Source of the DNA: Albirhodobacter sp042466415
GTDB lineage: Bacteria; Pseudomonadota; Alphaproteobacteria; Rhodobacterales; Rhodobacteraceae
Length of the DNA stretch: 64,000 nucleotides
NCBI RefSeq assembly: GCF_042466415.1
Contig: NZ_JAXHCH010000002.1
Location: 1,922,001-1,986,000, forward strand
Direction of reading: 5' to 3'
Positions 1 to 8,951 of the stretch are shown here, piece after piece. A program made the position numbers and the translations under genes. How positions within the stretch are numbered: position 1 is the first letter of the stretch; each line of letters starts with the position of its first letter. The notes under the pieces are model-generated. The model saw only the letters and a program-made list of their open reading frames with translations. It searched no databases and had not been told where the DNA came from.

Positions 1-487
1 CGCGCTGGCTGAGGGAGATGGCCCCCTCCGGCCCGATGATTGTGCGGCCGCTGACATCAATTTCAAAACCAGCCACATGCAAAGTCGGATTTGGGTTGCC
101 ACTGTAGCGCCGCGCCACCGCGTTGATCCGCGCGGAAAGCTCGGCCAGATCGAAAGGCTTGACGAGGTAGTCATCGGCACCCGCATCAAGCCCCGCGATC
201 CGGTCAGTGATCCGGTCGCGTGCGGTTAGAATTATGACCGGCGCGGCCGCGTTGCGCGCAAGAGGTCGGCCGCCGCGCGCGCCGTCCCGAAGTTGTCGCA
301 AGAACTCAAGCCCCGTACCATCAGGCAACATCAAGTCGAGCAAGATCAATTCGTATCGCTGCGCCTCACAAAACGCGACAGCCTCGCCCAAACGTTGCGC
401 CCAATCCGCAAGATACCCCGACGCGGCAATATGGTCGCGCACCGCGTCGCCCAAGCCCGCGTCATCTTCCACGAGTAAAATCCGCAT
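1..487 (-). CDS. OmpR/PhoB-type response regulator (3' end outside window)
   Basis: Translating leftward from the ATG at 487 gives an intact receiver domain: acidic pair Asp8/Asp9, phospho-acceptor Asp51 in LILLDLMLPDG, Thr88 and the invariant Lys110 in YLVKPF. After residue ~118 it enters a winged-helix effector domain (HVAGFEIDVSGRTI) that runs off the left edge. The order receiver then winged helix is that of OmpR/PhoB two-component regulators, which bind promoter DNA after phosphorylation. There is a short insertion (DGARGGRPLARNAAAP) between the Asp loop and the Thr strand. No kinase is visible; a partner may lie off the edge. The regulon cannot be inferred. Confidence 0.9.
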   Translation of the reverse strand, partial: MRILLVEDDAGLGDAVRDHIAASGYLADWAQRLGEAVAFCEAQRYELILLDLMLPDGTGLEFLRQLRDGARGGRPLARNAAAPVIILTARDRITDRIAGLDAGADDYLVKPFDLAELSARINAVARRYSGNPNPTLHVAGFEIDVSGRTIIGPEGAISLSQR

Positions 488-785
488 TCGATCTCCGCAG
501 CGCGGTCTGGTCACGCCTTTCGCGACGACCGCATCTGATCGAGTCTCCGTGTTCTGCGCGTAATTTACAAGCTCCGCTCTTGCCGATTGCCCATACGCAC
601 CTTATCTGGAGAGAAGGCGGGTTTCTGCCCCTCTCGTGAAAGGCCCTTTTCCAGTGGCCGATAAGCACTTCCGAGGGTGCTGGCTCTGGCGAGGCCCTGG
701 TCTCGTTATCTGGCGCCCACCTGATCAACTCAGGCTCTCGGGAAATTCACGCCTTCACGGTTGCCGCGGTTCTCGCCACCGGCAT
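488..785. other. Intergenic stretch without a recognised gene
   Basis: About 300 bases upstream of the response regulator. Open frames here lack database-like motifs and plausible starts. It should hold the response-regulator promoter, but I see no convincing -35/-10 pair or operator. Confidence 0.4.
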
Positions 786-827
786 AAAAAAAGCCCCTCC
801 GAACATCATGTTCCGGAGGGGCTTTTT
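786..827 (-). terminator. Rho-independent terminator after the 843-1184 gene
   Basis: A long near-perfect GC stem (AAGCCCCTCC...GGAGGGGCTT with one bulged base and a short ATCAT-containing loop) is flanked by A and T runs on both sides. It lies just downstream of the minus-strand membrane-protein gene and could also work in the plus direction. Confidence 0.85.
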
Positions 828-842
828 ATTAAAACGAGAGGC

Positions 843-1184
843 TTAGCGGCGCGTTTTACGGCTTTCTTGCGCGACACGCACGGGAATCATCTCGCCCGTC
901 ATGCGCGGCGCGGGGCGACGACCGCCTCCCCCAAAACCACCGCCGGAGTTCGATTCGTCGTCATCCTCGGCCATCGCCATGATCGCGATGCCGAATTGAA
1001 CCGCCCCAAACACGATCGTGTTGAACACCACCAGCATCACAACCGCCAGCACGCCAATATCAGATCCCAAAATCAACGTGCGAAGGTTCGCGATATTCAA
1101 CCCGAGCAACAGACCGACAAACACGACGGCAGCAGCAAAGCCGATCAACACGTTGCGGATGTAGAAGCTGACAAGTTTAGGCAT
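843..1184 (-). CDS. Small two-helix membrane protein of unknown function
   Basis: 113 residues. Two hydrophobic segments, roughly residues 9-30 and 41-70, span the membrane, followed by an acidic patch (EDDDES), a Gly-rich stretch (GGGFGGGG) and a basic C-terminus ending RKTRR. I do not recognise a named family; the composition suggests a conserved inner-membrane protein with a flexible charged tail. It is single, with its own terminator, and 178 bases separate it from nusB. No function is proposed. Confidence 0.7.
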   Translation of the reverse strand: MPKLVSFYIRNVLIGFAAAVVFVGLLLGLNIANLRTLILGSDIGVLAVVMLVVFNTIVFGAVQFGIAIMAMAEDDDESNSGGGFGGGGRRPAPRMTGEMIPVRVAQESRKTRR

Positions 1185-1362
1185 TTCGACTCCTCCAAGT
1201 TAAGAGAAGTGTAACGCTTGAGCGACAGAAGCAAAGGGGTTTTGTGCAATTGCGGCGAAAATTGGGCGCAAATCTGCGGATCATCCGGATAGGCTGGGCG
1301 TCAAAAGGCGGGAAGCTCGCGCCTTTTGACAAGATTTAGGTGATTCTCATCACAAAGAACGA

Positions 1363-1869
1363 TCAGAAGGCCTCTGGCCGGAAGGCCCGTGCCATGTGAT
1401 CCAACACGGCATTGACGAACTTCGCCTCTTTGCCTTCGGGGAAGAACGCGCGTGCGACATCCACGAATTCGTTGATCACAACTTTGGGCGGAGTCGCCGG
1501 CGTCGAGAGTTCTGCGCCGGCCGCGCGGAACAATGCGCGCAAAACAGGGTCGATCCTGTCGATCGGCCATGCAGCCACCAATGCGCGATCGGTGGCCTGG
1601 TCGATCTTGCCTTGCCACATCACCGCATCATCAAGCAAGCGTTGGAAAAGATTGCTATCCCCGTCCGCCATCTCGTCGCCCTCATAGACAGCGCCAAACC
1701 GGTGATTGAGGAATTCCATCCGCACCCGATCAACGCCTTGGCCTGCCGCTTCCATCTGGAACAGCGCCTGCACCGCATAGAGCCGCGCCGTCGATTTCAT
1801 CTGACGCTTTTCTTCAAGGGTCAGCTTGCGGGGCTTTGGGGCCTCGGGGATTTGGATCTCGTCAGTCAT
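1363..1869 (-). CDS. nusB: Transcription antitermination factor NusB
   Basis: 168 residues matching NusB along its length: helical N-terminus with STARLYAVQALFQME, then RIDPVLRALFRAAGAEL and the C-terminal PKVVINEFVDVARAF...KFVNAVLDHMAR block. NusB binds boxA RNA with NusE (S10) and supports rRNA antitermination in the cytoplasm. The start ATG overlaps the ribH stop by four bases (ATGA), so it is translated from the ribE-ribH mRNA. The rib-nusB linkage is common in bacteria. Confidence 0.97.
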   Translation of the reverse strand: MTDEIQIPEAPKPRKLTLEEKRQMKSTARLYAVQALFQMEAAGQGVDRVRMEFLNHRFGAVYEGDEMADGDSNLFQRLLDDAVMWQGKIDQATDRALVAAWPIDRIDPVLRALFRAAGAELSTPATPPKVVINEFVDVARAFFPEGKEAKFVNAVLDHMARAFRPEAF

Positions 1870-2450
1870 GCGCGGTTCTCACCTTCGGGCTCGCCTGCAA
1901 TACGGAAACTCTCGCCGGAGGGGCGGAATCCGATGCCTTTGGTCTGGCGGGCCCATTTGCGGGAAAGTGCGATCAAATGCAAGGCCGAGTGGGCCGCTGC
2001 CGCGCCTTTATTGCAATCGATGGTCAATGATAGCGTATCGCCGCCATCATTTTGCGGCGGACATGCACGCGCCTCAGCTTGCGCGATGCCCTCAAGCGCG
2101 AGAATGCCATTGCCAATACAAAGGCCTTCGACCCCCATCATGGCGAGGGCTGACGCACTTTCACGCGCGATGAGATCAAAAGACAGCGTATCGCCGCGCA
2201 CAAGACAGCCCAGCGCGATGAACCCGTCAAAATCCGCCATCCGCGCCGCGAACCGAATTGCCGCGGGAATGTCTTGAGCGCTTGGAACCTCGATCCTCTC
2301 CAGATGCGCGCCGCTCTGATCGGCGACACTCTGGGCGCCTTGCAGCAACAGATCGGTGATGGCCTTGTGATAGGGCGCAACGACCGCAAGCAGTTTCAGT
2401 CCGCTCGGCAGGTCGGGGGGCGGCAGAATATAACCTTGGCTCTGCGTCAT
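1866..2450 (-). CDS. ribH: Lumazine synthase-like protein RibH, catalytic His replaced
   Basis: 194 residues of the 6,7-dimethyl-8-ribityllumazine synthase family, which condenses 5-amino-6-ribitylaminouracil with a dihydroxybutanone phosphate. The ATG at 2450 overlaps the ribE stop by four bases, fixing the start. Seen: RGDT loop, GLCIGNGIL and NKGAAAA blocks. Unusual: the family's RGxTxHF reads RGDTLSF, so the His that assists proton transfer is Ser; the GAFEIP substrate loop reads SAQDIP; and there is an insert (about PPQNDGGDTLSLTIDC) before the NKG motif. Family membership is firm; full activity is uncertain. Confidence 0.88.
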   Translation of the reverse strand: MTQSQGYILPPPDLPSGLKLLAVVAPYHKAITDLLLQGAQSVADQSGAHLERIEVPSAQDIPAAIRFAARMADFDGFIALGCLVRGDTLSFDLIARESASALAMMGVEGLCIGNGILALEGIAQAEARACPPQNDGGDTLSLTIDCNKGAAAAHSALHLIALSRKWARQTKGIGFRPSGESFRIAGEPEGENRA

Positions 2451-3037
2451 TCGCCAAACTCTTGGAGGCGGGCGACATAGCGCGCCAGCGTGTCGATTTC
2501 CAAATTGATCTTCTGCCCGACCTTTGCCGCACCCCAAGTCGTCACAGTCTTCGTATGCGGAATAATGTTGACGCCAAAATCACACCCATCGACCTCATTC
2601 ACCGTCAGTGACGTGCCATCGAGCGCGACAGAGCCTTTCTGCGCGATATATTTGGCCAGCGTTTTGGGCGCACGGAAGGTGAAACGTGTGCTCTCACCCT
2701 CGTCCACGATCGCGATAATCTCGGCAACCCCGTCAACATGACCCGACACGATATGCCCGCCCAGCTCATCCCCTAGCTTGAGAGCGCGTTCGAGGTTCAA
2801 AATCGCGCCCTCCGACCAATCAGCAATATTTGTCTTGGAAACCGATTCTGCCGAGATCTGCACATCAAACCAATCCGCGCCCTTGGCGATCACCGTCAAG
2901 CAGCAGCCATTGCATGCAATCGACGCGCCGATGTCGACGGTATCCATCGCATAATGGCATCCGATGCGCGCACGCAAATCGCCCGATTGGACAAGGCTGC
3001 GGATTTCGCCTTGATCTGTGATGATACCAGTAAACAT
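2447..3037 (-). CDS. ribE: Riboflavin synthase alpha chain
   Basis: 196 residues with the typical start MFTGIITDQGEI and two lumazine-binding half domains: first with GASIACNGCCLTV and HIVSGHVDGVA, second with GSVALDGTSLTVNEV and NIIPHT. It dismutates two 6,7-dimethyl-8-ribityllumazine molecules to riboflavin. First gene of ribE-ribH-nusB. No FMN riboswitch-like sequence was recognised upstream. Length and motifs are normal. Confidence 0.97.
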   Translation of the reverse strand: MFTGIITDQGEIRSLVQSGDLRARIGCHYAMDTVDIGASIACNGCCLTVIAKGADWFDVQISAESVSKTNIADWSEGAILNLERALKLGDELGGHIVSGHVDGVAEIIAIVDEGESTRFTFRAPKTLAKYIAQKGSVALDGTSLTVNEVDGCDFGVNIIPHTKTVTTWGAAKVGQKINLEIDTLARYVARLQEFGE

Positions 3038-3285
3038 TGGGCCCTCCGGTCATTTTCTCTTGCCTAGCGCCTGTGTCGCAGATGAGCAAGTATCATGCCG
3101 AATTCGCGCACGCGATTGGTGCTCAGCAAACAGGCAAAACACGATTTTGACACATCTGGGCCTCACACATGCCGGAGATTTACTTTATCTTGGCACGTAA
3201 CGCGTAGGGGTGTTTTGCGTGACACTTCGTAAGTTTGGCGTCAAATGTATCAGTGAAACGGGGGTGACCCCGAAGAAAGTTATCG
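3038..3285. other. Divergent ribE / kpsS intergenic region
   Basis: 248 bases must hold promoters for ribE (leftward) and kpsS (rightward). A TTGACA at about 3144 has no good -10 partner. A small hairpin (GGGG-TGA-CCCC, about 3261-3271) sits just before the kpsS ribosome-binding region and could affect its translation. No operator is assigned. Confidence 0.35.
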
Positions 3286-4569
3286 ATGACCCCATTGAAC
3301 CGCCGTTTTTTGTTGCTCCAAGGCCCGCATGGCCCGTTTTTCTACCAGCTCGGGCGCATGTTGCGCCGCGCAGGGGCTGATGTGTGGCGTGTCGGTTTTA
3401 ACAAAGGCGACGAAAATTTCTGGTTCCACTCAGCCTCTTATCTTCGCTACACCGGCACACCGGAAAACTGGCCCGATCGCATAGCGAAACTCCTTGCTGA
3501 AAAGCAGATCACCGATCTCGTCCTTTACGGGGATACGCGCCCGATCCACGCCCAAGCAATTGAAGCCGCACGCGAAATGGGCATCGAGGTTCATGTCTTT
3601 GAAGAAGGCTACCTGCGACCCTATTGGGTGACGTATGAGCGCGGCGGCTCGAACGGGCATTCACGCCTGATGGACATGAGCGTGCATGACATGCGGGCCG
3701 CGTTGGCCGACAGCGAGATCGAATTCCCTGAAGCGCCGTCTCATTGGGGGGATATGCGCCATCATATTTTCTACGGTGCGCTCTATCATTTTTTCGTCAT
3801 GGTTCGAAACGGTCCTTATCGCAACTTTCGGCCGCATCGCGGGGTCTCGGTCTTCCGCGAGTTTCTGCTGCATCTCAAACGCCTCGTCGCCCTGCCCCTC
3901 CACATGGCCGAGCGGCGGATCGCCACGCGCCGCATCCGGCGCGGCGGGTTTCCGTTCCATCTCGTTTTGATGCAGCTCGAGCATGACGCGAGCTTCCGGA
4001 TGCATTCGCCGTTTACCTCGATGACGCAATTTATCGATCTGGTTATGGACGGTTTCGCCTCCGGCGCCCCGCAGCATCATCACTTGGTGTTCAAGGCGCA
4101 CCCGCTTGAAGATGGCCGCGCTCCGATTACATGCGCGATTACCCAAGCAGCGCGCCGCCACGGTGTCGAAAAGCGCGTCCATTTCGTGCGTGGCGGGAAG
4201 CTGGCCGCACTTTTGGCGCAAGCCCGGTCGGCCGTGACGGTCAACTCAACGGCCGCGCAACAGGTTCTCTGGCGTGGTCTGCCGCTCAAGGCATTCGGCG
4301 CAGCCGTGTTTGATAAGCCCGAGTTCGTGTCGTCACAGCCGTTGCCCGAGTTTTTTGCCGCCCCAACGCGCCCCGATAGCCGCGCCTACCGCGATTATCG
4401 CCACTACCTCCTCGAAACGAGCCAAATTCCGGGGGGGTTCTACTCCGCCTTGGGGCGGCGCCAATTGCTACGCCAAGTCGTCGACCTGATGCTCTCACCG
4501 GAAGATCCCTACGATTCCCTAACCGCAGGCAAAGCGGCCCCTCGGCAACAGTTGCGCGTCGTTCACTGA
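3286..4569 (+). CDS. kpsS: Capsule polysaccharide lipid-anchor Kdo transferase KpsS
   Basis: 427 residues of the KpsS/capsular polysaccharide synthesis family. Seen: N-terminal LLLQGPHGPFF, FEEGYLRPYWVTYE, then HLVFKAHPLEDGR and VTVNSTAAQQVLWRGLPLKAFG, which are characteristic of the Kdo-transferase fold shared with KpsC. In group 2 capsules KpsS adds the first beta-Kdo to lysophosphatidylglycerol and KpsC extends the linker on the inner face of the inner membrane. First of three same-strand capsule genes placed between ribE and ribD. Confidence 0.9.
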   Translation: MTPLNRRFLLLQGPHGPFFYQLGRMLRRAGADVWRVGFNKGDENFWFHSASYLRYTGTPENWPDRIAKLLAEKQITDLVLYGDTRPIHAQAIEAAREMGIEVHVFEEGYLRPYWVTYERGGSNGHSRLMDMSVHDMRAALADSEIEFPEAPSHWGDMRHHIFYGALYHFFVMVRNGPYRNFRPHRGVSVFREFLLHLKRLVALPLHMAERRIATRRIRRGGFPFHLVLMQLEHDASFRMHSPFTSMTQFIDLVMDGFASGAPQHHHLVFKAHPLEDGRAPITCAITQAARRHGVEKRVHFVRGGKLAALLAQARSAVTVNSTAAQQVLWRGLPLKAFGAAVFDKPEFVSSQPLPEFFAAPTRPDSRAYRDYRHYLLETSQIPGGFYSALGRRQLLRQVVDLMLSPEDPYDSLTAGKAAPRQQLRVVH

Positions 4570-4650
4570 ACAGTGCTGGATTTTTTGAAATCGCTTCGCT
4601 ACAGTTTTCGATAAAATCGAGAGCAGCATCCCGAAAGAGGAGCGCGAGCA

Positions 4651-5784
4651 GTGCAAGTATTAGGTTTCAAGGGGGCGCGCGCGCTCACCCTACTGGTCTT
4701 TGTGGCCACGGTCGCGGCATGCGGCCTGCCACGCTCTGGCCCTAACAGAAAAGAAATTTTCGCAGGATCCGTGCTGGAAGGCGGCGATGCCTTCGTCGTG
4801 TCTGTGAACGATCACGTAACCCGCGCGACAGCGGTGATGCCTTCGCTGGGCTTCTCCTCGTCATTCCGCAATGCGGGCGTGATCGGTTCGGACGACATTC
4901 GCGCTGGCGATGTTCTCGGCCTCACGATCTGGGAGAACGTGGATGACGGGCTCTTGGCGCCGCGCGGGGCGAAAACTACGGCGCTGACCGAAGTTCAAGT
5001 CGATGGCGCGGGCAATATTTTCGTGCCTTACGCTGGCAAGATTAAAGCTGCGGGCAATTCCCCGGACGGCCTGCGCAAGATCATCACCTCGAAACTCGAC
5101 GCCCAAACACCCGACCCCCAAGTCACCGTGACGCGGCTCGCAGGTGATGGCGCGACGGTGTCCGTGATGGGCGCGATTAACGGCCAGGGTGTCTACCCGA
5201 TCGAGCGCCCGACCCGCACCTTGTCCTCGATGATCGCCAAAGCGGGCGGCGTCGCCATCGAACCGGAAGTCGCGCAGATCGTCGTGAAACGCGGCTCCAT
5301 GTCGGAACGCGTTTGGCTGATGGATCTCTATGAGAACCCGCAAATGGATATCGCGCTTCGCCCCAATGATACGATCCTCGTCGAACAAGACACGCGGTCC
5401 TTCGTGACATTGGGTGCTACCGGCGCGCAGGCGAAAGTAAACTTTGAGACGAAGACTCTTTCCGCGATTGAGGCAATCGCCACCGTCGGCGGCCTGTCAA
5501 CAAACCTCGCCGATCCCAAAGGTGTCTTCGTCTTCCGCAACGAGCCGGAAGAAATCGCGCGCATCGTTTTGGCGCGTGACGATTTGATCGGGGAGCAGCG
5601 CCTGATTTACGTGCTGGATCTGACCCGCCCGAACGGGATGTTCATGGCGCGCGACTTTGCTATTCGCGACAACGATACCGTTTACGTGACAGAAGCGCCT
5701 TACGTTCAATGGCAGAAAACGCTCGCCGCGATCAATGGCTCGGCCAGCGCCGCCAGCTCGATCGACTCGGCTGCGGGCGGTTAA
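4651..5784 (+). CDS. kpsD: Outer-membrane polysaccharide export lipoprotein (Wza/KpsD type)
   Basis: 377 residues. The GTG start at 4651 follows AAAGAGGAG. A lipoprotein signal ends in VAAC (Cys24), then a polysaccharide-export (Poly_export) domain with RAGDVLGLTIWENVDDG and VDGAGNIFVPYAGKI, followed by SLBB-type repeats (TVSVMGAINGQGVYPIERPTRTLSSMIAKAGG and FVTLGATG...LSAIEAIATVGG). Such proteins form the periplasm-spanning outer-membrane channel for capsule. The stop overlaps the kpsC start (TAATG). It could be named wza, gumB or kpsD; the kps neighbours favour the KpsD role. Confidence 0.9.
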   Translation: MQVLGFKGARALTLLVFVATVAACGLPRSGPNRKEIFAGSVLEGGDAFVVSVNDHVTRATAVMPSLGFSSSFRNAGVIGSDDIRAGDVLGLTIWENVDDGLLAPRGAKTTALTEVQVDGAGNIFVPYAGKIKAAGNSPDGLRKIITSKLDAQTPDPQVTVTRLAGDGATVSVMGAINGQGVYPIERPTRTLSSMIAKAGGVAIEPEVAQIVVKRGSMSERVWLMDLYENPQMDIALRPNDTILVEQDTRSFVTLGATGAQAKVNFETKTLSAIEAIATVGGLSTNLADPKGVFVFRNEPEEIARIVLARDDLIGEQRLIYVLDLTRPNGMFMARDFAIRDNDTVYVTEAPYVQWQKTLAAINGSASAASSIDSAAGG

Positions 5785-7850
5785 TGGATCGAGACCAAAT
5801 TGGAACAGCCGCCGAGGTGCTTCCTCGGCGGCTGTTCCATTACAATCTCGGCTTCTTGCGTGATCCCCATCTGCGACGTGTCCTCGCGTTACGCGGCGCG
5901 CCGCTCGCGGTTGGCCTGCCTGACGAAGGCGATGGCGTAGCAGTCTGGGGACGATCGAAATACGCAGCGCGCGGCGAAGCCGTAGCGGCGAAATATGGCG
6001 CGCCTTTGATCCGGATCGAAGATGCTTTTCTGCGTTCGATCAAGCCCGGTCGGTTGCGGACAAGATGGCGGCAAGGTGATCTGGCGCAGGGCTATTTAAT
6101 CGATCCGATCGGTGTACATTTCGACGGCGCGTCCCCTTCGATGCTTGAATACCTCTGTGCGAAGCATCCGCTGGATGATGCGCATCTTTTGACCCGCGCG
6201 CGAGACGGCATCGCGAGACTGCGCGCGCTGCACCTCTCCAAATATAATCTGCATGATCCCGCGGTCTCCCCGCCTGCGCCGGGCTATGTGCTGGTCCTCG
6301 ATCAAACCGAAGGCGACGCATCGATCCGCTTCGGCGCCGCATCCGCGCGCACCTTCCGTGAGATGCTGGGCGTGGCAGAGATCGAAAATCCCGGCGCGAA
6401 AATTCTGATCAAGACACATCCCGACGTCGCATTAGGACTGAGGCAGGGGCATTACGGCCCCGAGGTCGCTGGACGCGCCGAGTTTTACACAGGTCAAGCG
6501 TCACCTTGGGATCTGATGGAAGGGGCCGTCGCAGTCTATTCGGTGTCATCGCTGATGGGGTATGAGGCGATTTTGGCGGGTCACAAGCCGCGTATTTTTG
6601 GCCAGCCGTTCTATGCCGGCTGGGGGCTGACCCAAGACGAGAACGCCCCGATGCGCCGCGAGCGCAAGCTCACCCGAGCGCAGATCTTCGCGGTGTCGCA
6701 TATTCTCGCGCCGACGTATTACGATCCATGCCGCGACAGGCTATGCTCGTTTGAGGAAACACTCGATCAGCTAGAGGCGGAGGCGCGGGCTTTTCGGGCG
6801 GACCGCGACGGCTATCTGGCGGGGGGCATGTCGCGCTGGAAACGGCCGCATCTGCGCCGGATGTTCGGACAAGAAGCGCCTTTGAAATTCACCGATGATT
6901 TGCCCGAGCCCACAGGCCCCTGCGCCCCCGTGATGTGGTGGGCAAGCAAGGTAACAGCGGACATCTTGCAAAAGTCGGATGCAGACGGGCGCATTCTGAT
7001 CCGTGTTGAGGATGGTTTCATCCGGTCCAAAGGCCTCGGGGCGGAGTTGATTGCGCCGCTATCACTGGTGACGGATTACACGGGAATTTACTACGATCCC
7101 ACCTCCCCTTCTGATCTGGAAACGCTCATCGGCGCGCCCTGCCCGCCCTATGCAAAGCGCCGCGCCGAACGTCTCGTTGCGCGCCTTCGCGCTGCGAATG
7201 TGTCGAAATATAATCTGGCTGGCGCCCTCCCGGATCTTCCGCAAGAGCATCTCGTGTTGGTCCCCGGACAGGTGGAGGACGATGCCTCTATTCGTACGGC
7301 GGCGGGGTCCATCAAGACCAATCTTGAGCTCTTGCGTGCGGCACGTGCCACCTACCCAGACAGTTTTATCGTCTATAAGCCTCATCCCGACGTGGAGGTC
7401 GGCTTACGCACCGGAGGCATCGCCGCCTCAGGCGCGCTGCAATATGCTGATATTATTGCGAAAGAGGCGCATCCGATCGCGCTTTTAAACGCGTGCGACG
7501 AAGTGTTCACCATGACGTCCCTGATGGGGTTCGAGGCGCTTTTGCGCGGCAAGCCTGTGACCTGTACCGGCTTGCCGTTTTATGCCGGATGGGGCCTGAC
7601 CCGCGATCTTACAACTGAGTTTTCATCCGCCCGCGCGCGCCGGACGGCGCGGCCCGATATTCTGGCGCTCGCCCATGCGACTCTCATCGCCTATCCGCGT
7701 TATATCGATCCGGTAACACAGCGCCCCTGCCCGCCGGAAACGGCGGTTGAGCGTTTGGTGACAGGCATGATCCCAAAATCGGGGCCTTGGAACCGAGCAA
7801 CCGCGAAGCTGCAAGGATGGCTCAGCGATTACGCGCATCTGTGGCGATAG
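5784..7850 (+). CDS. kpsC: Two-domain beta-Kdo transferase KpsC
   Basis: 688 residues starting at the ATG that overlaps the upstream stop (TAATG); an earlier in-frame start at 5709 would lie deep within kpsD. Two homologous halves are visible: FGRSKYA-like and IRIEDAFLRS with SLMGYEAIL...PFYAGWGLT near residue 255, then IRVEDGFIRSKGLG with KPHPDVEVG and SLMGFEALL...PFYAGWGLT near 580. KpsC uses two transferase domains to build the alternating poly-Kdo linker joining capsule to lipid. The last gene of this set converges on ribD with 15 bases between. Confidence 0.93.
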   Translation: MDRDQIGTAAEVLPRRLFHYNLGFLRDPHLRRVLALRGAPLAVGLPDEGDGVAVWGRSKYAARGEAVAAKYGAPLIRIEDAFLRSIKPGRLRTRWRQGDLAQGYLIDPIGVHFDGASPSMLEYLCAKHPLDDAHLLTRARDGIARLRALHLSKYNLHDPAVSPPAPGYVLVLDQTEGDASIRFGAASARTFREMLGVAEIENPGAKILIKTHPDVALGLRQGHYGPEVAGRAEFYTGQASPWDLMEGAVAVYSVSSLMGYEAILAGHKPRIFGQPFYAGWGLTQDENAPMRRERKLTRAQIFAVSHILAPTYYDPCRDRLCSFEETLDQLEAEARAFRADRDGYLAGGMSRWKRPHLRRMFGQEAPLKFTDDLPEPTGPCAPVMWWASKVTADILQKSDADGRILIRVEDGFIRSKGLGAELIAPLSLVTDYTGIYYDPTSPSDLETLIGAPCPPYAKRRAERLVARLRAANVSKYNLAGALPDLPQEHLVLVPGQVEDDASIRTAAGSIKTNLELLRAARATYPDSFIVYKPHPDVEVGLRTGGIAASGALQYADIIAKEAHPIALLNACDEVFTMTSLMGFEALLRGKPVTCTGLPFYAGWGLTRDLTTEFSSARARRTARPDILALAHATLIAYPRYIDPVTQRPCPPETAVERLVTGMIPKSGPWNRATAKLQGWLSDYAHLWR

Positions 7851-7865
7851 TCGCGCATTACGCTC

Positions 7866-8948
7866 TTAGGTGCGAATCCAAGTGTGCATAATGTCACCGT
7901 CGATCTCCTCGACATCGGCCAGATGGAAACGCGGCGCAAGACTTAAGCGCGTCAATCCCATCGCCCCCGTGCCGGACCGCCCGTCAGCGCCGATCACAAG
8001 TCCCGCCGTGAAGGACACGAGACAGTCGACGAGCCCCGCTTGCAACAGGCTCGCGGCAAACTCGCCACCACCCTCACAAAACACACGCGTCAACCCGCGA
8101 TCGCCCAGCGCGCGCAAAATTGCGGTCGGGCTCATCGGGGATGGGCCCTCGATCTCAATTAACTCGGCCCCGATGCCCGACCAGAACGCCCGCGCCTCAG
8201 AGGGCGCTTGAGACGTGTGAAACAGCCAGACCGGACCTTCGTGAAGCGACGCCGCCAAGCGCTCGCGCGGCAGATCGAGCGTACTTGCGGCGACGATCCG
8301 CACCGGCTGGCGCGCGACTTTGATGCCGCGCACGGTCAACAAAGGATCATCCGCGCGCGCAGTACCGCCCCCCACGATGACCGCATCATGACTTGCGCGC
8401 AAACCATGGACCCGCGCCCGCGAAGCGGGATTGGTGATCCATTGGCTCTCGCCAGACGCCGTCGCAATACGTCCGTCCAGTGAGGTCGCGAGCTTGAGCG
8501 TAAGCATAGGCCGACCCTGAGTGATCCGCGACAGAAAACCACGCAGATCGGCGCGCGCCTCGTCTCCCAAGAGCCCCTCGACAACCTCAATTCCCGCGGC
8601 ACGCAACAGGGAAAAGCCGCGCCCAGCTACACGCGGATCCGGATCGCCCGTCGCGCACACAACCCGCGCGATGCCCGCGTCGATAAGCGCCTCGGCGCAG
8701 GGGCTCGTGTGACCGTGATGAGCGCAAGGCTCGAGCGTGACATAGGCCGTAGCGCCGCGCGCCGCGTCTCCCGCCTGCTCTAACGCAACGCGCTCGGCAT
8801 GTGGGCGGCCGCCTAGCTGCGTCCATCCGCGCCCAACGATGATATCGTCTTTCGCAATCACGCATCCAACGGCAGGGTTCGGCCATGTCTGGCCAAGGCC
8901 GCGTCGCCCAAGGGACAACGCAAGCCGCATGTAGCGAACATCATCCAT
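7866..8948 (-). CDS. ribD: Riboflavin deaminase/reductase RibD
   Basis: 360 residues. The N-terminal cytidine-deaminase-like domain has zinc ligands in HAE (His50-Glu52) and PCAHHGHTSPC (Cys75, Cys84). The C-terminal reductase domain (from about residue 150) has LTLKLATSLDGRIATASGESQWI, VGGGTARADDPLL and CEGGGEFAASLL. It performs the second and third steps from the GTP-derived pyrimidine to 5-amino-6-ribitylaminouracil phosphate. It follows nrdR by 3 bases. Normal length. Confidence 0.97.
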   Translation of the reverse strand: MDDVRYMRLALSLGRRGLGQTWPNPAVGCVIAKDDIIVGRGWTQLGGRPHAERVALEQAGDAARGATAYVTLEPCAHHGHTSPCAEALIDAGIARVVCATGDPDPRVAGRGFSLLRAAGIEVVEGLLGDEARADLRGFLSRITQGRPMLTLKLATSLDGRIATASGESQWITNPASRARVHGLRASHDAVIVGGGTARADDPLLTVRGIKVARQPVRIVAASTLDLPRERLAASLHEGPVWLFHTSQAPSEARAFWSGIGAELIEIEGPSPMSPTAILRALGDRGLTRVFCEGGGEFAASLLQAGLVDCLVSFTAGLVIGADGRSGTGAMGLTRLSLAPRFHLADVEEIDGDIMHTWIRT

Positions 8949-8951
8949 GAT

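Noticed and set aside
3038..3285. FMN riboswitch upstream of ribE
   Set aside because: The conserved RFN element sequences were not found in this interval.
5709..5783. Upstream in-frame start for kpsC (713-residue version)
   Set aside because: It lies inside kpsD; the ATG at 5784 overlaps the kpsD stop as TAATG, the usual coupling.
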